Positions 1 to 9,866 of a stretch of DNA of 64,000 nt are shown one piece after another. The stretch spans positions 1,116,001-1,180,000 of the forward strand of contig NC_007354.1 of the NCBI RefSeq assembly GCF_000012565.1. The letters are read 5' to 3'. Under the pieces are notes generated by a model that saw only the letters and a list, made by a program, of their open reading frames with translations, did no database searches and had not been told where the DNA came from. This DNA comes from Ehrlichia canis str. Jake. GTDB taxonomy: Bacteria; Pseudomonadota; Alphaproteobacteria; Rickettsiales; Anaplasmataceae. Numbering within the stretch: the stretch's first letter is position 1; the number at the start of each line of letters is the position of its first letter. The translations under genes and the position numbers were made by a program.

Positions 1-260
1 ATGAACAAATTTATTGTATTTTATAGAAGTCAGAATATAAATTTATGGCTATTAACTAACCGACACAATTTAGTAAGTTATAAATTTATAAACAATCCAA
101 TTAATATGACAAGACATTACATGTACCGCATATTAGCGCAACACAAAATTATTTTTGTTGTATTGCAGTCTTATTAACATGTTAATAATATAACAACACT
201 TGTATACAATTCATCAATGATCACAACCAGACAGGTTCAAATCTGCAGATAATATAGTTA

Positions 261-425
261 ATGCCAATACAAGAAGATACTACTCATCCAGAAGATCTAC
301 CTAATCCTATGCTTACATTACTACATCATCATCAAAATGATGGCAGCAATCAAGAAAGTAGTAGAAATAGTACTGGATTTAGATTACATGGAGTATTCGA
401 TAAACAACCTATATCTAAACAATAA
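261..425 (+). CDS. possible small hypothetical protein, 54 aa
   Basis: Short ATG-to-TAA frame of 54 codons, rich in His, Asn, Ser and Thr, inside an otherwise non-coding 685-base stretch. An in-frame TAG lies two codons upstream, so it does not extend further left. No SD sequence precedes the ATG and I recognise no family. Its evenly mixed codons (Pro, Glu, Asp, Gly) look more like protein than the surrounding spacer, so it may be a small gene or the tail of a decayed one. The rest of 1-685 shows no feature I can support. Confidence 0.25.
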   Translation: MPIQEDTTHPEDLPNPMLTLLHHHQNDGSNQESSRNSTGFRLHGVFDKQPISKQ

Positions 426-685
426 TATTCAGTCTTACAGCATTAACGTATTGTTAAGTGTTGTTTGTGATCAAAAAATTATTTCATATTGAATTCTCAT
501 AATTATAAAAGCTACTGTACTATGAAAATGCATATATACACTACTTCTAACTAACTACAGTAATTCTATCAATTTAGTTAATACTACAACAAAATGAAAA
601 AATACTGTAACTAATAAACAGAAAAGATATTAATTCATGTACTATGCAAGTTTTTTAATTATTATATGGCATATAATAATTTTAT

Positions 686-2017
686 TTATTGTGTCACAGA
701 ATAACTAAGTCTACGTACAATTTCTTCTCTACCAATCAATGGCAACAATTTAGCAAGCTCTGGACCTGCAGCTAACCCAGTTAATGCTAATCTCAATGGA
801 GCAAATAAATTCTTACCTCTACGATCAGTCTGCTGTTTTATATTAGAAACCCATGTATTCCAAGTACTATCATGTACCTCCCCTTGAGGGAACATATTTA
901 GTGCTAATGTTATAAAATCTTTATCATCTTGTTTAACAACAGGCACCATATCCCTACTACAAATTTTTATCCACTCTTCAATATCAGAAAATTTTTCTAT
1001 ATTTCCACATACAAAATCCCAAAAAGCTGGTTTATCTATTTTAAGCTCTTTTAGCCTATCCTTCACATCATCAAACGACATGTTGTGTAATATTTTAGGA
1101 TTTAATTTTAATATATCATCTATATTAAATTTAGTAGGAGCTTGGCTAAAAGCAGTAATATCAAAGGAATTAATTAAACCTAACATATTTATATGTACAT
1201 CTATTGGATGAGAAGTCCCTATTTTAGCAAAATAACTATTAATAGCCATTGGTTCTAATTCATATAATTGCATATCTTTGACACTAGATCCACCAACCCT
1301 CTTAGATATTTTATTATCGTCAGAATACAGCAGAGATAAATGAGCAAACATTGGTACTTTAGCTTTTAAAGCATCTAACATTTGTATCTGTACTGCAGTA
1401 TTACTTATATGATCTTCTCCACGAATTACATGAGTAACATTAAAATCCATATCATCTATCACAGATGGCAACATATAAGTATATGTTCCATCAACTCTTC
1501 TAATAATTGGATCACTAATATTTTTTGGATTAAAAGACACTTTACCACGTATTTCATCATCCCAATTTATTAACTGATCTTGATTTATTTTAAATCTAAA
1601 ATATGGAGCTCTTCCAAAATATTTATCCTTTTCCGCTTGAGTTAAGTTCAATGCACTTCTATCATAAATAGGTGGCAATCCAGATTTTAACTTCATTTTC
1701 CTTTTAAACTCAAGTTCTTCTTTACTTTCATAACAAGGATACAGAAATCCTTCTTTTAACAGATACTGAAACACATCTTCATAACGATCAAACCTAGAAG
1801 ATTGCCTAAAACTAGCATCCCAATTCATGTTCAACCACTTTAAATCATTTTCTATTTCTTTAATATATTCTTCTTGTGATCTCTGAGTATCAGTATCATC
1901 AAATCTCAATAAGAATTTACCTTTCTGTTTACGAACATATAGCCAACAGATTAAAGCAGTGCGAACATTTCCAACATGAAGATATCCTGTTGGACTTGGA
2001 GCAAAACGTGTAATCAT
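686..2017 (-). CDS. gltX: glutamyl-tRNA synthetase
   Basis: Class I aminoacyl-tRNA synthetase that charges tRNA(Glu) and, in bacteria lacking GlnRS, also misacylates tRNA(Gln) for later amidation. With the chosen start (443 aa) the HIGH signature appears as HVGN at residues 14-17 after FAPSPTGYL, and the KMSKS signature as KISKR at about 236-240; IRGEDHISN lies between. The frame opens 8 codons further upstream at 2041, but an AAGGAG sits 9 bases before the ATG at 2017, and family members begin just before RFAPSPTG. Ehrlichia relatives carry two GltX paralogues; which one this is cannot be told from sequence alone. GatC at 42.6 kb belongs to the matching amidotransferase. Confidence 0.95.
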   Translation of the reverse strand: MITRFAPSPTGYLHVGNVRTALICWLYVRKQKGKFLLRFDDTDTQRSQEEYIKEIENDLKWLNMNWDASFRQSSRFDRYEDVFQYLLKEGFLYPCYESKEELEFKRKMKLKSGLPPIYDRSALNLTQAEKDKYFGRAPYFRFKINQDQLINWDDEIRGKVSFNPKNISDPIIRRVDGTYTYMLPSVIDDMDFNVTHVIRGEDHISNTAVQIQMLDALKAKVPMFAHLSLLYSDDNKISKRVGGSSVKDMQLYELEPMAINSYFAKIGTSHPIDVHINMLGLINSFDITAFSQAPTKFNIDDILKLNPKILHNMSFDDVKDRLKELKIDKPAFWDFVCGNIEKFSDIEEWIKICSRDMVPVVKQDDKDFITLALNMFPQGEVHDSTWNTWVSNIKQQTDRRGKNLFAPLRLALTGLAAGPELAKLLPLIGREEIVRRLSYSVTQ

Positions 2018-2333
2018 AATCAAGATCTCCTTAGATTCCATAATGTCATAAAAATTATTCTTTTAATTTCACTGATTTAATCAAGCAACTAAAATATTAC
2101 GGTCAATAATATAACATACCTTCAATATCAGCAATTTATCACTATAAACAAACTAGCGCTCAAAATTGAATATACATTTAATCAAGACATTTTAGAATAA
2201 ATATTATTACAAGTTTTTCTACTACAATACTTTAAACTCTCAGAATTACTATATTCAAAAATACTGTTTTTAGGTTTACTAACTTTTATTTTAATCATAC
2301 TATTAATGCACGTTAGTAAACCAAATATTTTAT
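2018..2333. other. spacer between gltX and DUF2628 gene
   Basis: AT-rich spacer upstream of both divergently transcribed genes, so it must hold both promoters. I could not pick a convincing -35/-10 pair for either direction. Confidence 0.4.
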
Positions 2334-2696
2334 ATGCAATCCTTTTTTATATATAAGCATCCAAAAAAAATGAACACACTAGATAGTACAGTATTTGTAA
2401 AAGATAGTTTTTCATTTATGACCTTTATATTTTCAATTTTCTTTACACTTTATAAAAAACTCTGGCTTTTGTCATTTATCTCAATTTCTGTATTTAGTGT
2501 AACTTATGTTATGTATTCAACATTAAATTTAATTAACTTACCAATTTACCTATTAATTAACTTGTTATACAGTTTCTACATGGCTTCATCTTACACTGAT
2601 TGGTACCAAGCAAAACTAAAGAAAATAGGATACAAGATACACGATGTAATATTTGCCGAAAATTTAATCTCTGCAAAACTAAAATTTAAAGGATAA
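2334..2696 (+). CDS. DUF2628-type small membrane protein
   Basis: 120-residue protein with an N-terminal YKHP element, then VKDSFSFMTFIFSIFFTLYKKLW and two or three hydrophobic segments (about 28-45, 46-66 and 67-82), followed by a soluble tail. The opening YxHP, the aromatic segment and the K-x-W pattern are those of DUF2628 inner-membrane proteins, whose function is unknown. There is no clear SD; an internal ATG at 2370 would lose the conserved YKHP, so I keep the first ATG. It stands alone, divergent from gltX. The family call is moderate; the membrane call is firm. Confidence 0.7.
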   Translation: MQSFFIYKHPKKMNTLDSTVFVKDSFSFMTFIFSIFFTLYKKLWLLSFISISVFSVTYVMYSTLNLINLPIYLLINLLYSFYMASSYTDWYQAKLKKIGYKIHDVIFAENLISAKLKFKG

Positions 2697-3525
2697 AGAA
2701 CTACACCAAAATTACATCAAGCAAGTTTATACTAAAATTTTATACTACAATTTATTTTGAATTATTAAAAGATCGCAATAATCTTCCTTGCATACGTATC
2801 ATGCTTTAATTATACATTACACCAACATCTTAAGGTTACAGACTTACAAAAAGTTTTACAAAGTTTTCACACAATTGGATTCTAGGTTACACACATCAAG
2901 CTAAAGTGTCACAACAACATTCAAACTTTATATGTTTTTATATTACAATCACAGTACTATTTTAATAATGTATATACATAACACAACTTCACAAAATTGA
3001 TAAACAATCCTTCAAGATTATAAATAAGCTGACAAAGTACACTAAAGACACTACTAATATCAAAAAATACACTATTACATTTATTACAGCTTCTTGCATA
3101 CATACTCAGTAGTATGTTGCTAACAATCTAAAATTACAGAACTAACAAAAATTACTTCAAAATTTCAGCATTGATATTAATAGATCAAAACTATCACCCA
3201 CATTAATTTGTAAAACCAAACAAAATTTAACATTAAACTTATACTATTTTTTTGAATACCATCTTACAGTATTAGTTCAGTAAATGTTTCAACAATGTCT
3301 TAAGAATAACTATTATTGACATACCGATAAGAAAAACTTAATAACAATCTGAACAAAGCAACACATTGAGATTTCTTACAATCACTTCACTTAACAATAC
3401 ATTGTTCAACAATGCCATAATACCTATAAAGACTATTTAAAACCAATAACGATTTATAGCAATAATACTAATGTAGTAGATTCAATATTGAATTTTTTAT
3501 AATAAATAAAAGAATCTTATAATAT
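2697..3525. other. long non-coding spacer
   Basis: About 830 bases between convergent genes, with no coding frame I can support. A motif around 2783 (cttccttgcatac) recurs at 3090 (cttcttgcatac), each followed by a loosely similar stretch, suggesting an old duplication with a roughly 307-base offset. The similarity is weak. Confidence 0.35.
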
Positions 3526-4311
3526 CTAATTAGAAGTGTTACACCAAAAAGGTGTATCAATAAGTGGTGTACTAGATACGGCAAAGTCTTTCTTATGAAT
3601 AATACCAGCACGATAAGCTATACGTCCAGCTTCTACAGCATATTTAAAAGCACAAGACATATCTTGAGGAACAATAGATCTTGCAATAGCAGTGTTAATA
3701 AGTACAGCATCAAAGCCCATTTCCATAATCATTACCGCATCAGATGGTCTACCTATACCAGCATCAGCTATCATTGTTGTTTCTGGGAATCTATGCCTCA
3801 GCAATTTCAAATTATACATATTGAGTATACCACATCCAGATCCTATTGGAGCAAGACCTGGCATTAATACGCGACATCCATAATCCACTAACTTCTTACA
3901 TACAATCAAATCATCAGTACAATATGGAAATACCTCAAATCCTTGATTAATTAATTCTTTTGCTGCCTCACATAGCAATATTAAATCTGGATATAGCGTA
4001 TACTCATCTCCTATTAGCTCTAATTTAATCCAATTGGTACCAAAAATTTCTCTTGCCATTTGAGACATAAGTACTGCATCATCTACTGTAGAACATCCAG
4101 CAGTATTAGGCAAAATATGACATCCACTTTCTTTTACTATATTCCAAAAATCATTACCACCATTTTCAGATGGCATTTGCCTAGATAAAGATACAGTTAC
4201 TACTTCAGCACCTGAAAGTTTGATTGATTCACACAAAATAGCAGGAGATGGATACATAGCAGAACCCAACAGTAATCTACTTTGCAACAATACACCATAC
4301 AAATTTAACAT
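3526..4311 (-). CDS. thiG: thiazole synthase ThiG
   Basis: Forms the thiazole phosphate of thiamine from deoxyxylulose 5-phosphate, dehydroglycine and ThiS thiocarboxylate. The 261-residue length is normal. The opening YGVLLQSRLLLGSAMYPSP matches the family, and the Schiff-base lysine lies in NWIKLELIGD (K96, the same number as in Bacillus subtilis). The phosphate-binding end includes DAGIGRPSDA and LINTAIA. It lies 119 bases downstream of thiS on the same strand, so the two are probably cotranscribed as thiS-thiG. No TPP riboswitch-like structure was recognised upstream. Confidence 0.95.
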   Translation of the reverse strand: MLNLYGVLLQSRLLLGSAMYPSPAILCESIKLSGAEVVTVSLSRQMPSENGGNDFWNIVKESGCHILPNTAGCSTVDDAVLMSQMAREIFGTNWIKLELIGDEYTLYPDLILLCEAAKELINQGFEVFPYCTDDLIVCKKLVDYGCRVLMPGLAPIGSGCGILNMYNLKLLRHRFPETTMIADAGIGRPSDAVMIMEMGFDAVLINTAIARSIVPQDMSCAFKYAVEAGRIAYRAGIIHKKDFAVSSTPLIDTPFWCNTSN

Positions 4312-4430
4312 ATATATCTATTAATTATATTAATTCCCAATTTCTTCATGTAATATCAACAAAACGTTCAACTTAGCCATATTATACACTACAAATTAAT
4401 TTAGATTTCAACAAGATACACTGTCTTCAA

Positions 4431-4637
4431 TCATCCACCTTGCATAGGGTACACTATATCTACAATATCACCATTATTTAAGTAAGTACTGCTATATTTA
4501 TCCCTGATAATTAAATTTCTATTCACTGCGACAGCAAATGGTAAGTTAGTATCATAGGAGCACATATTCAAAATCTGACTAAGTGTTAGCCCAGATTCAA
4601 ATACCATTTCTCTCTGATTAATGACAATAGTAATCAA
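4431..4637 (-). CDS. thiS: sulfur carrier protein ThiS
   Basis: 68-residue ubiquitin-fold sulfur carrier ending in QGG, the C-terminal Gly-Gly that is adenylated and converted to thiocarboxylate to donate sulfur to ThiG. The middle AVAVNRNLI and late NNGDIVDIVYPMQGG fit the family. The start is TTG at 4637, supported by an AGGTAG six bases upstream; no ATG is available before the conserved part. It precedes thiG in a likely two-gene operon. Confidence 0.9.
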   Translation of the reverse strand: MITIVINQREMVFESGLTLSQILNMCSYDTNLPFAVAVNRNLIIRDKYSSTYLNNGDIVDIVYPMQGG

Positions 4638-4887
4638 TATACTACCTATCTAAAATCCAAAAATCTCACTGCAATTATATTAATAAAATACCATTTGAAA
4701 AACTTATAATTAGTATTTCAAATAACGAATCATTTTAAATATTTAAGCACTATTAAAACTTTACAAAATAAATTAATTTTTTATTATACATAACAAGTTA
4801 ACTAATTTATACTATTATAAATATATTTTTCAAAATAAATTAATTTAAAGCATTAGAGAATTCATATATATTTATTATTATTTAACA

Positions 4888-6312
4888 ATGTACCAAAGAA
4901 AATACTCACAAACAATAAATGAAATCTTAGAAATAATTTCATCTAATTCTTTACATTCAACTGATTCTTTAAATTTATTACTAGTAATAGTACCACAAAT
5001 TTACAATGTTCCTTCAACTGACAATGAGAACTATAGGTATTATCACATTATACAGCATTACACTAATGAAGCATACAATAACATACAAAACAAAGAACAA
5101 GCTAAACTATTACTAAAACTATGGTTCAAAGCATTAATTCACAAAGTTTCATATGGAATAACAATATTCCCTGAAGATCAAAAAATAATAGATAAAACAT
5201 TAGATAAATTGTTTAACAAATTTAGAAAGATAAATCAATACCCTACTCAACAAATCAAAGATAAACTTTATAATAAATTTAGAAGAATAATTTCTAAATC
5301 AAATATAAACCCAGAATTAAAAGAGTTCTTTCAGTCATATGCAACTGATACTTCAAATCTCACAAAGCACAAAATGGAGGTAATAAATGAAATAATAGCA
5401 TCTGTAAATACACAAGATGTAACTTTATTAGGGACATGCCATGGAATAACCAAAGGATACAGTAAAAATTATCTTAACATTCCAATATCTCAAAAGATAA
5501 AATATTTGTACCAAGACATTATGAAAACAGAACCCATAGACTTGAAACATGCTCTTAAACTTTTTCCTAAGAAACACCCTGTTTTTTCAATACAGTACCA
5601 ACTCACTAAACTACATGTAACACTAAAAGACTATCAAAACAGAAAAGAAAAATTTTCCACAGCAAAATATCCATGGTACTCTATAATTAATAATATCAAG
5701 AAAGTCATCTACACCCACATCATACAGCCAAAATTAACAAAAAAAGCACATATCTTAACACAAATAACATCTGCATTCAAAGAAAGTATAGCATACGGTG
5801 ACACTGTGTTTTTCTTTAAACAGTTAAAGGCAATACATAAAAATTCCAACATATCCTGGAATCCATTTTATAAAGACATTAATACATTAATAAAGTCTTT
5901 AAATAATATGGAACCACCCGTACAAAACATAATGACTAGTAAAGAGTTCATCACCAACATCAAGTTTTACCCTAAACACGAACACACTACACACATAGTG
6001 AGAAATACAAAAAAGCAACACTTCCTAAATAATTTACATACAGGAAGTACACATACAAAAACAGAACACAACAAATTTCACAAACGTAACATTATAAGAA
6101 AAGCAAAAAAAGCTATAAGTTATACTAATAAAATTGCGCAAGAAAATATCAAATCAATCAAAAATCGGATAACAAAGACAATACACAAAAAACGAAAAAA
6201 GACACATAAAATTCATACAACGCCTACAACAAGTTTCGCATTTATTGATTTAATATCTTCTGATGAATTGACAAACACTAACACTAATATATTGAGTACT
6301 ATAAAAAGATAA
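4888..6312 (+). CDS. hypothetical basic protein, 474 aa, unrecognised
   Basis: I recognise no family. The protein is hydrophilic, has no signal peptide or membrane segment, and is very rich in Lys, His, Asn, Thr and Ile. Residues about 109-145 hold two similar elements, DKLFNKFRKI and DKLYNKFRRI. The last 100 residues are strongly basic (KRNIIRKAKKAI, then HKKRKKTHKIH), resembling a nuclear-localisation-type cluster, and are followed by a short acidic/Thr-Asn tail ending in TIKR. Intracellular Rickettsiales often have lineage-specific basic proteins of this kind, and some are type IV secretion effectors; that is only a suggestion here. No SD precedes the ATG. It is flanked by long spacers. 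Confidence 0.7.
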   Translation: MYQRKYSQTINEILEIISSNSLHSTDSLNLLLVIVPQIYNVPSTDNENYRYYHIIQHYTNEAYNNIQNKEQAKLLLKLWFKALIHKVSYGITIFPEDQKIIDKTLDKLFNKFRKINQYPTQQIKDKLYNKFRRIISKSNINPELKEFFQSYATDTSNLTKHKMEVINEIIASVNTQDVTLLGTCHGITKGYSKNYLNIPISQKIKYLYQDIMKTEPIDLKHALKLFPKKHPVFSIQYQLTKLHVTLKDYQNRKEKFSTAKYPWYSIINNIKKVIYTHIIQPKLTKKAHILTQITSAFKESIAYGDTVFFFKQLKAIHKNSNISWNPFYKDINTLIKSLNNMEPPVQNIMTSKEFITNIKFYPKHEHTTHIVRNTKKQHFLNNLHTGSTHTKTEHNKFHKRNIIRKAKKAISYTNKIAQENIKSIKNRITKTIHKKRKKTHKIHTTPTTSFAFIDLISSDELTNTNTNILSTIKR

Positions 6313-7264
6313 ACTCATACATACAACAACCACCAATACTGCTTATACAATAGCAATGCATTACACAGATATAGCTATCTTCACAAAACCAAGAGCTTCA
6401 GAATAGCAATAAAAAAAGCTATCTTTCAAGTAACTATTAACAGCACTTTAAATACAAGTTAGATATTTGAAAAACACTTCAAAACTTCAGTCTTACTTAA
6501 TGTACCAGCCTACATTAAACATGATTTCTATACATCAATACTAAAAAACATTGAAGCATTCTATATAATCAAAACATTAAGATAGTATTTTCACAGCAAC
6601 ACATTAGTAAAAAATCAAGTACTTACAATAAATAAACTATACTTTAGTAAATTAGAGTAACAGTACAAAACATTTTTTACATATAAGATTGAATACACCA
6701 CATCAAAAAAACTGTAGCATAACATAAAACAATCCATACATTGATAAATTACAATAGTACTTTTATAAACTTACTTATTACTGATCAGTACATTGCAAAA
6801 TATCGAAGAGATCCAACACAGTACAAAAAACGTACTAACCAAATTAATAACACTTTTTCAAAATAGATTGTGCATTTAAGTCTATTAAAACACTGATAGA
6901 ATTATCATTAATAATACTTGTATAGATGCAATTTATGTACTCAAGCTTTACTTAACACACTAAAAACATTTAGAAACACAGTACTTCTCAACATCAATGT
7001 ACTGATAAACTAATATTAACAGTAAGCTTATATTTTAATGTAACTTCACATACATAAGTTTTACTCACAAAAAACCAACAAGAATTTTAGTACAACTTTT
7101 AGTACAACAATATAAGAAAACCATTTTGCAAGTGATTATTAATAGCACTTTTACATACAAACAGAATCTTCTTATCTAAGCTTTAAATACATTACAAAAT
7201 ATTTAAGGGATCCAGTATAACAGTAAAATACCAAGTTACACCACAATAAAATGTTCTTATCTAC
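6313..7264. other. long spacer with decayed direct repeats
   Basis: About 950 non-coding bases. A stretch near 6420 (ctttcaagtaactattaaca) has a diverged copy near 7118 (tttgcaagtgattattaata). A second pair, tacattgcaaaatat near 6789 and tacattacaaaatat near 7189, is about 400 bases apart and in both cases runs on into a gatcca element. This suggests old tandem duplication rather than coding sequence. Confidence 0.45.
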
Positions 7265-7825
7265 TTATTGAACACTTTCTACACCTTGTATATCTGGGAT
7301 ATAATAACTTAGCATATTATATATTCCTTCTTTCAAAGTAATTGAAGCACTAGGACACCCTGAACATGCTCCCCTTAATTTTACAAACACAATACCATTA
7401 CTGTATCCTTTAAATTTTATATCTCCACCATCCTGCATAACAGCTGGTTTCACATAATCATTTATTAACTCTTTAATCTTATCAACCATTTCTACATCTT
7501 TTTCATCAAAAAACTCATCTGTTTCTTCTTCATTAAAATCTTCAGTGCTATCACCAGGATTAAGTGTGAGAAACTCCATAATAACAGTCAAAACTTCTGG
7601 CTTTAAAACATCCCATTCAATCTCATCAGATTTTGTTATCGATACAAAATCACCTCCAAAAAACACTCCTTTCACATGTTCAACTTTGAATAATGCTGCT
7701 GCAAGAGGAGAACTTTCAGCTGCTATATTATCAGCAAATTCACTAACCTTACCATTATTGACAGGAACACCTGGCATAAATTTTAAAGTATTAGGATTCG
7801 GAGTTTCCTCTATTTGTATAAACAT
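7265..7825 (-). CDS. Nfu-type iron-sulfur cluster scaffold protein
   Basis: 186-residue protein with the two-domain layout of mitochondrial and alphaproteobacterial Nfu. The N-terminal Nfu domain (1-90) opens with MFIQIEETPNPNTLKFMPG; an acidic linker (about 91-110) is followed by a C-terminal NifU-like domain with GACSGCPSAS, giving the cluster-binding C154-x-x-C157. It assembles or carries [4Fe-4S] clusters to targets such as aconitase (acnA is also in this window). It is divergent from the J-domain gene, with only 40 bases between them. Confidence 0.93.
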   Translation of the reverse strand: MFIQIEETPNPNTLKFMPGVPVNNGKVSEFADNIAAESSPLAAALFKVEHVKGVFFGGDFVSITKSDEIEWDVLKPEVLTVIMEFLTLNPGDSTEDFNEEETDEFFDEKDVEMVDKIKELINDYVKPAVMQDGGDIKFKGYSNGIVFVKLRGACSGCPSASITLKEGIYNMLSYYIPDIQGVESVQ

Positions 7826-7865
7826 AATAAACCATTTGCAAAAAAATACTTTTAACTTGTATAAT

Positions 7866-8258
7866 ATGGATATACCTTGTTTAAATCAAGTCATTTATAT
7901 GTTGTTTATCTTTTTAATAATATTCTCTATAATAGGTGTGATATTTGTATTGCCAATTCTAGCATTGTTTATATTTCTAATATTGAAAAGGAATAGCATA
8001 ATAAACATGAGTGAAGTTATGACTTCTACTTTTAATAAAGTAATGAATGAAGCAAGCATGTATAGTAATACAAGAAGTACAGGCAATAGCTTATCAAAAG
8101 CAGAAGCACTTGAAATATTGGGATTAGAAAAAAATGCAAGTCCAGAACAGATCAACACAGCATATCATAAGCTAATGAAATCCATGCACCCAGATAAGGG
8201 TGGGTCTCCTTATTTAGCACAGAAACTAAATGAAGCTAGAGATACATTATTAGGTTAA
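7866..8258 (+). CDS. membrane-anchored J-domain protein, Tim14/DnaJC19-like
   Basis: 130 residues: a short N-terminus, one strong transmembrane segment (about 11-37), a linker, then a compact C-terminal J domain with the HPD motif in KSMHPDKGGS. A single N-terminal membrane anchor with a truncated J domain at the C-terminus is the layout of Tim14/Pam18 and its alphaproteobacterial relatives, which stimulate DnaK at the membrane. The frame stays open upstream across the nfu gene, but the ATG at 7866 follows the divergent promoter gap and begins just before the hydrophobic segment, so I use it. No SD is visible. Confidence 0.85.
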   Translation: MDIPCLNQVIYMLFIFLIIFSIIGVIFVLPILALFIFLILKRNSIINMSEVMTSTFNKVMNEASMYSNTRSTGNSLSKAEALEILGLEKNASPEQINTAYHKLMKSMHPDKGGSPYLAQKLNEARDTLLG

Positions 8259-8528
8259 TTAACAAAACAAATATTGAAGGTATAACTTTTAAATCTTCCA
8301 AATATGTAACCATTCCATATCTCTTTAATATAAAACTACAAAACTTATACTTACATCATATGAGAACACAAACCAAAAGCAAAATAGTACATAATCATTA
8401 AATCAGAGTAATATAGGAAAAAAATTAAACCTATCAATATAAATCAACTAAAACATGCATCAAGGAAACAAACACTCTAGAGAAATACACACTTTATTAG
8501 TTACTTACAACCCAAAACAAGTTAATAA

Positions 8529-8663
8529 CAAAACACTCTACCTAACAACAACACATAAAACACACCATCCACTGACATACAAAAACATCAAAGTTGAACA
8601 ATTTCATCTATTGCCACATCATTACTCAGAAGTATCAGTATACAAATTTATAAACAAAGCTAA
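8529..8663. repeat. direct repeat copy 1 (135 bases)
   Basis: Nearly identical to 8761-8895 at an offset of exactly 232 bases: both begin caaaacac then ctacctaacaacaacacata, and both end taaacaaagctaa. The unit is therefore about 232 bases with a well conserved 135-base core. Confidence 0.9.
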
Positions 8664-8760
8664 TTCCATTTACAAATTTATCATATATAAGCACAGTACT
8701 CACACAAATATTCTAAACAAATTTTTAGTCAGCTATTTATTTTTTAACAACACAAGATAA

Positions 8761-8895
8761 CAAAACACCCTACCTAACAACAACACATAAAACACACCAT
8801 CCACTGACATATAAAAACATCAAAGCTAAACCATTTCATCTATTGCTACACTATTACTCAGAAGTATCAGTATACAAATTTATAAACAAAGCTAA
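8761..8895. repeat. direct repeat copy 2 (135 bases)
   Basis: Second copy of the 8529-8663 element, with only scattered substitutions. A further decayed copy lies around 9700-9866, sharing tttacaaacaaagctaagtt near 9781 and gcaaatttttagctatt at the rho stop codon, where copy 1 has acaaatttttagtcagctat near 8719. Confidence 0.9.
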
Positions 8896-9866
8896 GTTCT
8901 ATAATAAATTTATTATTCAACAGTATAGTATTCACATATATAAAATATCTATTTTATCTACACTTATACCCAACTATTTATTAACATCAATCTACTTATT
9001 AGCTTTCATAGAATAAATTATCTAGGTATAGTATCTAAATAATATATAAATCAGCATGTTAATATTAAGTAACTAACTTATATACAAATATATTACTCAA
9101 AATCTCCATAAAATATCGCTTTTATATTAATCAGACTTACAACTAATTATTTATATAATATACAATTTCTTGATCTATACTTACTCTAATAAAGATACAA
9201 TCACAATTAAAAAATATTTAATATTTCAACTTTATTTTTATCATCATCCATATCAACTTGAGCACTTTTTCTAATATAGATTTCACTACTATAACCACAC
9301 ATATTAACTTAAATACTTTGCTGAATATCAATTTTATTAACTTCATTAAAAAACTTAAATAACTAGCTTGAAACTATAAATATTATTAAATAAATTTATA
9401 AATAATAATTGCACATTCATTATATTTTTTTATTTTAATATACCTTTAATTAGGTATTTTCCTACATAAACAATTTGTCTTAATGTAAGCACTAACTAAT
9501 CTTTCATTAATTCACATCTAAGAATAAACTACTTAAAACTTAAGCAATTTCATACAATAGCAATATTATTTATATTACTAAACAAAATAAACTGAGATAT
9601 AAAAATTGTCTTACACTTAAATCTAATAGTACAACAGCATTCAGATCAACAAAACATTCTAATTAACATTAAAGCATATTAAATACACCATTATCTAATA
9701 TGCAAAAACAGAACACTAAAAATTTGAATAATCTTATATAATTGTTACATCATAAGTCAAAAACATGACAATGAGATGAATTTACAAACAAAGCTAAGTT
9801 TTCTATACTTACAACTTATCATCCAACAATACACAGCACTCAATCAACAGAACACTAAGCAAATTT

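Larger units (their letters stand above)
8259..9866. other. 1.6-kb spacer built partly of duplicated sequence
   Basis: No convincing gene. It holds a 135-base direct repeat pair (listed separately) and a third, diverged copy that abuts the 3' end of rho. A 101-codon plus-strand frame at 8455-8760 covers the first repeat copy, is His/Thr/Asn-rich and has no SD; the second copy does not keep the frame, so I do not call it a gene. Confidence 0.6.

Noticed and set aside
225-250. tRNA-like T-loop (ggttcaaatc)
   Set aside because: The flanking 5-base arms do not pair and no acceptor, D or anticodon arm is found around it.
8455-8760. 101-codon plus-strand frame in the rho-distal spacer
   Set aside because: It coincides with copy 1 of a non-coding direct repeat, has no ribosome site and biased composition, and copy 2 does not keep the frame.
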